From Paracoccus mutanolyticus (GTDB lineage: Bacteria; Pseudomonadota; Alphaproteobacteria; Rhodobacterales; Rhodobacteraceae), in the NCBI RefSeq assembly GCF_003285265.1, contig NZ_CP030239.1, forward strand, positions 2,938,501-3,002,500: 64,000 nucleotides of DNA. The letters are read 5' to 3'. The notes below the pieces were generated by a model, which ran no database searches, was not told the DNA's origin, and saw only the letters and a program-made list of their open reading frames with translations. Shown here piece after piece: positions 58,784 through 64,000 of this stretch (positions are counted from its first letter, which is position 1; every line of letters starts with the position of its first letter). The position numbers and the translations under genes were made by a program.

Positions 58784-59899
58784 AACGAATGAAGCCGCCG
58801 GGACGGCCATCCCTGCGGCTTCGATGAACCCAACCATCTACGAAAGGGCTCCTCGCCATGAATATGCTCCATTCTTTGTTGTCCTCTACCCGTTTCCTTA
58901 GATACTGCGCGATGGTCTTTTGCGCCAATTCAAGATGCTGGAGCGGACGGGCCCGCGCACCCGGGGCGGCCAACGCGCTAGCGGGGTTTTTGAGATGCTC
59001 GAACGATGGCAGCAAATCCCTATCCCCTGCTTACCTCGCCGGGGGGAGCGGCAAGACTTGCCCGTGCTTCGGGGTCATCATCTCGGGGTTCACCTTCCTC
59101 AGGCTTCACTGGCATGATGGCGGTTTCGGAGGAGCGCGATCCTCGCCGCCTTCAACGCCATGAGCGCGGCGCGGAGCCGGGCCGCATCATCTTGAAGAAG
59201 CCGGCGCCCGATGACCGCCGTTCCAAACAACGCTGCGCGTCAGAGAACGCAGCCCGCGGGCAAGCGTGACCAGTGTAAGGGCGTAAAACATCCCGAAGAC
59301 GACATGCGCTCGGAAGGTTCATCCAAGGCGACAGCAGCCCGCAAAGACGCCCGCAGCGTCACTAAGACCTTCAGCGTCCCGGAGCGGAAGTTTTTCCGGC
59401 TAGGCTGGTGCCATCGGGCATCCGCGCTGAATTTCCAAGACATGGCAGGGGTTAAGCCTGCTGCCAAGTCCTGTGGTATCTCTACATAGCTTCACACCTA
59501 CACCGTTCCCGCTGACAGGTATAAAAGCATTTGAAGATACTAAAAGACCACGCCGAAGGGCATAGCGCAGGGTCGCCTGAGTGCGGCGCTTGAAAGAACG
59601 GGCGAAGCGCAGAGCCGCCCCGTCCACGAGAGGACCGTACAGGTGAGGAGAAGCCGCTGCATGACCGAAACCGTCGGCCGCAACTCCGCAGGCCGTGGAC
59701 GCTGGGCCACGATCAAGACCCGTGGCCGCACCAACGCACGGAAGGACAGACTGTGGAGCCCGAGTTACCCGCAAGGGAATGGCGCAGGCAGGCCGGGTCG
59801 CCATAGACGTCGGGGCAGATGCCGCCGTTCGCCATAACCAAGTCGCGGGTCAGTGGACCGCGCACGGCGTGATAGGAGCCCCGGCGCGTCGTGGCGGGC
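58784..59899. other. Patchwork stretch without assignable genes
   Basis: Pieces such as RQFKMLERTGPRTRGGQRAS (plus, about 58921-58980) and ALRFARSFKRRTQATLRYAL (minus, about 59550-59610) look coding but cannot be assigned. Confidence 0.4.
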
Positions 59900-60042
59900 G
59901 GCGTGACACAAGCCTTTGCCTATGACGCCAACGGCAACATGACGACCGGGCTGAACGGCAAGGTCATGACCTATGACGGCGAGAACCGCCCGCTTTCGGT
60001 AACAGCCAACGGCCAACGCACCTGCTATGTCTATATGCGCGC
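59900..60042 (+). pseudogene. RHS/YD-repeat protein fragment
   Basis: VTQAFAYDANGNMTTGLNGK then VMTYDGENRPLSVTANGQRT is the YDxxGNxxx...xYDxxNRL repeat of RHS-type secreted toxins. One and a half repeats remain. Confidence 0.72.
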
Positions 60043-60143
60043 ATCGCACCGGATGCCCAAGAGGATCTGATCACCTTCGCTCTGACACGGCGATAAGCCT
60101 GAACAGGGGGCAAGACAAGCGCGATTCGGGGAGGGGGTGACGC

Positions 60144-60281
60144 ATGTTGCGGCGCGACATCCTCAAGCTGGCTCCGGCCGTCTTGGCCGCGAGCGCTGTC
60201 CCTGCAAGCGTATCAGGCAATGCTAACCTCTCGACTAGTCCCGATGATGCGACCGGCAGGCTCTGGCTCGTCGTCCGATAA
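60144..60281 (+). pseudogene. Twin-arginine-like leader of a small phage protein
   Basis: MLRRDILKLAPAVLAASAVP then ASVSG starts after GGAGGGGG with good spacing and looks like a Tat-type leader (RRDxLK). Similarity to anything else ends after about 28 codons. Confidence 0.4.
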
Positions 60282-60284
60282 GGA

Positions 60285-60525
60285 CGTGCAAGGCTTCCTA
60301 GACTCTCTGCCGAGCTTGTCCAAAACGCCAGAGGGCAACGCCATAATCAACGAGACGTTTCAGGCGGTTCAGCGCCAAAAGATGGCAGCCGCTGAAATCG
60401 CCGGGGAAGCTCACAGGACATACGTGGCAAGATCATCGCGTGGCAGGATGGCAGACCGCAAGATTGCGACGAGGCAAGATAATGCCCGCTTCTGGGCCGC
60501 CCGGGCAAGGGGCTGCGTGGAATGA
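60285..60525 (+). pseudogene. Unrecognised helical protein fragment
   Basis: DVQGFLDSLPSLSKTPEGNA then IINETFQAVQRQKMAAAEIA is a helical piece typical of phage structural proteins. The tail (GRMADRKIATRQDNARFWAA) may belong to another source. Confidence 0.35.
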
Positions 60526-60618
60526 TCAACGGCCACGCGCCAGCCGGACAGTTCCCCGGACCACGCAAGATACCTCCGGAGCGTGTGAAAACCGGCAACA
60601 GCGCCCGTCATCTCTGGT

Positions 60619-60775
60619 CTAGCCTTCACCGCGAAGCTGATGCTTTTCAGGGCGGTGCACCACCAGGTGACCGTTCTCTTCGAGCGCCTTGACGGCCCGA
60701 CCGATCTGGCTCCGGAACATTCCAGTTTCGGCGTTCAGTGTGCGTTCGGAGGGCCACGCGGCCAACTCCCCTGTG
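60619..60775 (-). pseudogene. Winged-helix DNA-binding fragment
   Basis: AAWPSERTLNAETGMFRSQI then GRAVKALEENGHLVVHRPEK matches the wHTH of phage/plasmid replication-type proteins (PSxxxLAxxTGxSRSxxxRAVxxLEExGxL). Confidence 0.55.
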
Positions 60776-61340
60776 GCTTCGAAATCTTTCGCGAAGCTTC
60801 GCGAAGCGGATCGCCATCGCGCCTTCACGCCCGAGCCGCCATACCTTGAGTTTCGCGGACGACAGGCGACCTCCTCGCGCAGGGTGAAGCCGCGCCCGCT
60901 CAGATGCAGGTGCGGCCGCTGGCCGACATATTGCGACCCCGCGCATGGAGTCGTCCAGATCGCGTCATTGTTCATGACGTGGACACCGTAAAACCAACTT
61001 GCCACGTGGAACAGATCATCGGCCAGATCCGGCGAGATGATCATCGACGCAGCCCGAGCAAGAACTAAAAAATAAAATAATAAAGTGCCATTTACAACTA
61101 ATCACTGCCCTAAGCATGTCTGGGTGGATTTTTACGCCGCATTTTCGCTGCGCCAGTACCTGTGCCGTCGTGAAGTCGGACGCGGGCTGCCTGCCGGCCC
61201 TGTTGCGGGGATGCGCGGTCGCTTTGTTCGACAGGGCGCAGGCTGGCACATCCGGGGCCGCCAAGGCGATAAGCCCGGCGGTATGATGCGATACCGAAAA
61301 GGTTCAGGAATCGCGTCCGCCATATCCCAGACGGGCCGAG
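60776..61340. other. Patchwork stretch without assignable genes
   Basis: AT-rich piece around 61060-61100 with a run of AAAAAATAAAATAATAAAG; otherwise short frames without recognisable motifs. Confidence 0.4.
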
Positions 61341-61640
61341 ATGCCGCCGGGCTGTTTGGCTCCGCTCTTTGGCGGGTGCCTTAGGCCAGGCCCGCGATAC
61401 TGGCTCCTGGCAGCAGGAGGCCCGGTGCGAGACCCCCATGGACTGGATCGAGATGGGGATGGCAACGCATGTGAATGGGGTAAGACTCTCAGGAGCAGCG
61501 TTTCCAGCTATCGGAGAGCAATCACCAGACAGGCGACAGCGCCTCGCGCAAGCCGCGCCTCCGGCGTCTGCCACGTAGGGCCGCGCGGCGGTACTTATAC
61601 CATTACGGCAAGTGGCGGGAAAAATTACGACGGGTGCTGA
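61341..61640 (+). CDS. Small protein with excalibur-like DxDxDG motif and PBCV basic-adaptor-like C-terminus
   Basis: Residues 32-45 read DPHGLDRDGDGNAC then EWG, an excalibur-type calcium-binding motif. The last 26 residues (VCHVGPRGGTYTITASGGKN then YDGC) match the short GPRGGRYxITxSGxKxY domain seen in phage and PBCV proteins. It ends at a natural stop followed by a hairpin. The N-terminal 30 residues may be fused foreign DNA, so the true start is uncertain. This is one of the few near-complete genes in the right half. Confidence 0.5.
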   Translation: MPPGCLAPLFGGCLRPGPRYWLLAAGGPVRDPHGLDRDGDGNACEWGKTLRSSVSSYRRAITRQATAPRASRASGVCHVGPRGGTYTITASGGKNYDGC

Positions 61641-61652
61641 CCCTTGAATGAA

Positions 61653-61684
61653 GCCCTGCCCGGTCCCGGAGCAGGGCGGGGTTT
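61653..61684 (+). terminator. Hairpin after the excalibur-like gene
   Basis: GCCCTGC/GCAGGGC stem with an 11-nt loop, followed by GGGGTTTCC, 13 bp after the stop. Confidence 0.5.
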
Positions 61685-61993
61685 CCATTAACCCTGGCCA
61701 CCCAAACGAGCTAGCGATGGCAACCGTGCGGAATTCATTTGGCTGAGCGATCGGACATGACGCTAACGGACTGGTCGATTACGCGCGGCACACCGAGGAA
61801 GTGGACTGTGATACCCCACGTTGATGCCGTCGGCGTCATGCGGCTTGTTCTGCTTCACCGTGGCGGATGGCGCTCTCAGGCAGCTTCTCCGGCGTCATGT
61901 CGCCACGAGCAAAGACCTGACAGCCGCCAGGTAAATGTCGCTCACCGGTTTTCGCGCTATGGTGATGTAGCACATTGACGACGAGGACGTGGC
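61685..61993. other. Patchwork stretch without assignable genes
   Basis: Short frames only; nothing recognised. Confidence 0.35.
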
Positions 61994-62105
61994 GCCGCCT
62001 GCAAGATGGAGGTCCTGTCGCCCTCGGGCGATGTCGCCGAGCGGCAACGCGACCTGCTGGTGCAGTCCACCTGGCTGATGCTGCTGATCATCATGCCGTG
62101 CAAGG
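61994..62105 (+). pseudogene. cyoA: Cytochrome bo3 ubiquinol oxidase subunit II N-terminal fragment
   Basis: AACKMEVLSPSGDVAERQRD then LLVQSTWLMLLIIMP matches the CyoA lipobox Cys, the conserved LxPxGxVAxxQxDL segment and the first transmembrane helix. It ends abruptly. Confidence 0.75.
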
Positions 62106-62249
62106 CGCAACCTGCACGTTCGAAGGCGCGGTCCGCCTGAACTATTTCGTCACAAATTTGACGGAGCGCCGGCAAAGGAAATCCGCTAGAACCGTCGCAT
62201 GCCAAGGTGATGACTGACCAATCCTGATCGTCGATGACGATCCAGCGCT

Positions 62250-62390
62250 ACGTCATCTGCAACGCGGGCGTCGGTTTCGTCGAACCGCTGTCCAGGACCA
62301 CGCTGAAGGACATCGAATGGGTCTTCGGCGTCAACACCTTCGGCGTCTACAACACGATCATGGCCTTTCTGCCCACGCTCAAGCGCAGGA
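62250..62390 (+). pseudogene. Short-chain dehydrogenase central fragment
   Basis: VICNAGVGFVEPLSRTTLKD then IEWVFGVNTFGVYNTIMAFL is the NNAG motif and alpha-4 NxxG region of an SDR. Both ends are missing. Confidence 0.75.
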
Positions 62391-62575
62391 CGCTGCGCCG
62401 ATGCCTGTTCAGGGCATCGAGGACGAAGCCGGTCGCCATCGATGTCGAGACGCGCCAACCGACGATCTTTCGGGCGAAGACGTCGATGACAAAGGCGACA
62501 TACACCATGCCCTGCCAGCTGGAGACATAGGTGAAATCGCTGACCCACAGCTGGTTCGGCATATCGGCGACATAT
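62391..62575 (-). mobile_element. IS3-family transposase (OrfB) fragment
   Basis: MPNQLWVSDFTYVSSWQGMV then YVAFVIDVFARKIVGWRVST is the core DDE block of IS3-family OrfB with its first catalytic Asp (SDFTYV) and second (VIDVFAR). About 58 codons, fused tail to tail with the SDR piece. Confidence 0.82.
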
Positions 62576-62629
62576 CGGCATATCGGCGACCCCGGAAGGC
62601 CGATCACAGCGCCCGCCGGCGACCCTCGG

Positions 62630-62800
62630 CTATTCTGGGACAAGGCATTGAGGTGCGGGAGTTGGAGCCGGCGGATGACGGACTCATCCTGCACACAGAC
62701 GACGGCGAAATCAGCGCGGCTTTTGTGATCTGGGCCTGCGGCCAGTTCGGAACCCCTTCGGATGGGGGGCTGATCGGTGCGGAACATGCCCGAGTGTTGC
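62630..62800 (+). pseudogene. FAD/NAD(P)-binding oxidoreductase fragment (CzcO-like)
   Basis: GIEVRELEPADDGLILHTDD then GEISAAFVIWACGQFGTPSD has the GxxxxAxxVIxAxGxxxxP ATG-type motif of flavin monooxygenase-like enzymes. Truncated at both ends. Confidence 0.65.
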
Positions 62801-63258
62801 AAATGACAACGAAAATGGGTGCTATTTCCCATTGACATTTGGGTAATACACAGGAGGGGGGTGGGGCGGTAGATTTCCGGCCTGGGGGCCGGCAACCCGC
62901 GCCGGGTCTCGGCGGTGGTCCTCCACACAAAACACATTCGAGGGCGCGCCCCCGCCGCGCCTGTAACATGACCCGACGCTATCAGCGACGACGCGACAGG
63001 TTCAGGGTCAATCTGACAAAAGCAGCCGGGTTGTAAAACAGCGGAACGCTCACCCCGACTCGCGGTTTGATCAGCAAGGCTCTGACCGATCCAGATAGTT
63101 GCGGTTCCACAGCAGCCCAGAATCGCTCAGTGATGCTGCAACCTTATCGGACGCCACGCCGATCAGATTGTCGACAAGAGCCATAACTGATTTTCCGCCT
63201 CCTCGATGAACTGGCGCTGCGTCGACGCATCATAGCGAGGGCGGAGATGATCGAGGCG
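62801..63258. other. Patchwork stretch without assignable genes
   Basis: VASDKVAASLSDSGLLWNRN then YLD (minus, about 63085-63150) looks like a genuine C-terminal peptide of unknown family. Nothing else. Confidence 0.35.
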
Positions 63259-63362
63259 ATCAGGACGACAACTTCGCCTTCGTTGATGGACAGATCGACC
63301 TGATCCAGCACCTTCAGATCGCCGAAATGCTTCGAGGTCCTCTGGAATTCGATGATGCTCAC
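63259..63362 (-). pseudogene. Amino-acid ABC transporter ATP-binding protein N-terminus
   Basis: MSIIEFQRTSKHFGDLKVLD then QVDLSINEGEVVVLI is the start of GlnQ/HisP-type ATPases. It stops exactly before Walker A. Confidence 0.75.
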
Positions 63363-63607
63363 AGGATCCTCATGCGTTTTTCAAGAAGGCGCAGCGCCAG
63401 CGGCGGGTCTGCAGTCCTTCAACATCTCCCGCGATGGCCCCAAACTGGCGGTGAATAATAGCTGATGCCTGAATGGTCCACCGCATGCCTTGACTGGCAA
63501 GATCGTCTAAAACAGCGGCGCGGACTAGATCGACCTTTGCCGCAACCGTTCATCAAGCTGAAGCGTCAGCCCTTGCTTTGCAGCTGTTCATCTTTCGGGG
63601 CGACAAC

Positions 63608-63797
63608 CCAGGTCGAACCGCGTCAGCGCATAGCAGGCCAGGAACCCCAGCAGCGTCGTGCACAGCACAGCATTGCCGGACGAGATGATCAGCGAGTTCA
63701 GCATATAGCCGCGCAGCGTGCTGTTGTTCAGCACATCCGCATAGTTCTTCCAGTACAGGTCTGTCAGCCAGAGCGAGGCGTGTCCGGGTTTCGGTCG
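63608..63797 (-). pseudogene. Carbohydrate ABC transporter permease fragment (MalG/UgpE type)
   Basis: DLYWKNYADVLNNSTLRGYM then LNSLIISSGNAVLCTTLLGF and LACYALTRFDL is the N-terminal TM2-TM3 region of carbohydrate-type permeases (NYxxxL...F...NSLxxxxxxxxxxxxxxxxAAYALAR). Sixty-three codons. Confidence 0.75.
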
Positions 63798-64000
63798 TGT
63801 CGCATTTCGCCTTCGCGGTGGATGGCGACGCCTTCACCATCTTCGGCGAAAGCCCGCAGGATTACGAGATCATCCTGCTGCGCTCCAAGACGCATAGCGC
63901 ACGCTCAGCACCGGTCACGCGGTCGGCGCTTCAAGGTTGTTGCGGCCGACAGCAATACCGTGTGCCATTGCAGCCAGAGGACGCATTCCTCATTCGATGA
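63797..64000 (+). pseudogene. Unrecognised fragment running off the window
   Basis: MSHFAFAVDGDAFTIFGESP then QDYEIILLRSKTHSA begins like a genuine protein piece. After about 36 codons it changes character. Family not recognised. Confidence 0.3.

Larger units (their letters stand above)
37657..64000. other. Patchwork region of short unrelated gene fragments
   Basis: Over 26 kb almost no complete chromosomal gene is present apart from two IS transposases and a few small phage-like frames. Recognisable pieces of about 40-350 bp from more than 30 unrelated families follow each other on both strands with abrupt, frame-independent joins, and one piece is Alu-like. This pattern is not seen in prophages or genomic islands, where genes are whole. 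It fits concatenated or chimeric library fragments. Individual pieces are listed separately. Confidence 0.75.

Noticed and set aside
37657..64000. Degenerate prophage or defence island carrying a new system
   Set aside because: Phage-type pieces are present, but they are interspersed with chromosomal and Alu-like pieces and lack any complete module (no integrase, terminase, portal or toxin-antitoxin pair).
1..64000. CRISPR arrays, tRNA and rRNA genes, replication origin
   Set aside because: No regularly spaced repeats, no tRNA cloverleaf, no rRNA signature and no clustered DnaA boxes were seen on either strand.

Overview
The window is GC-rich alphaproteobacterial DNA, most likely a Rhodobacteraceae member of Paracoccus type. 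Supporting this are the AdoCbl-dependent ribonucleotide reductase, CbiZ/BtuF cobalamin salvage, a Hint-domain protein, the BolA/monothiol glutaredoxin pair and, among the fragments, a lycopene cyclase piece. Genus is inference; no rRNA or tRNA is present.

Two very different halves are visible. From 1 to about 37.6 kb there is recognisable gene order. It starts with an SRAP-domain protein (5' part only) and a wrecked four-gene cluster of glycosyltransferase, acyl-CoA dehydrogenase, PIG-L deacetylase and methyltransferase. Next come a large catalase, an RTX-type secreted protein, a DUF1810 protein and an MFS transporter. An ABC importer operon carries an MBL-fold hydrolase and a dual-specificity phosphatase. 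A LysR regulator is divergent from a serine hydrolase plus MFS efflux pair, followed by a CDF zinc exporter with its ArsR/CzrA-type sensor. A siderophore ABC importer is interrupted by foreign DNA. After it lie nrdJ, a folate cyclo-ligase, MgtE, an inositol-phosphatase-family enzyme, an XRE regulator, a quinone oxidoreductase, a Bax-inhibitor-1 protein, a His-rich Hint protein, grxD, bolA, cbiZ and btuF. About half of these genes carry single-base indels, some compensated within tens of bases, which looks more like base-calling error than decay.

From about 37.66 kb to the end, gene order disappears. After 25 codons of dusA the sequence is a patchwork of pieces of roughly 40-350 bp from unrelated genes on both strands. 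These include ABC permeases, TrbE, an HNH endonuclease, RelA/SpoT, CrtY, TetR, IS110, IS3, glycerate kinase, an isochorismatase, a PQQ dehydrogenase, RHS, CyoA, SDRs and many small phage proteins. Nearly all are truncated at both ends. Two near-complete IS5-family copies with a 1,188-bp shared core lie inside it. At 52708-52777 there is a stretch that reads as a primate Alu element fused directly to bacterial DNA. The simplest reading is that the right 26 kb, and smaller patches at 0.7-3.9, 22.2-22.9 and 23.4-24.4 kb, are chimeric assembly or library artefact. No gene content or novel system should be inferred from those parts without re-sequencing.

The most credible biology for follow-up lies in the left half: the ABC/MBL/DSP operon, the self-regulated CDF-ArsR metal operon with a textbook alpha-5 site and palindromic operator, the His-rich Hint protein, the CbiZ/BtuF-NrdJ B12 economy, and a small three-way-junction RNA-like fold between nrdJ and the folate cyclo-ligase gene.
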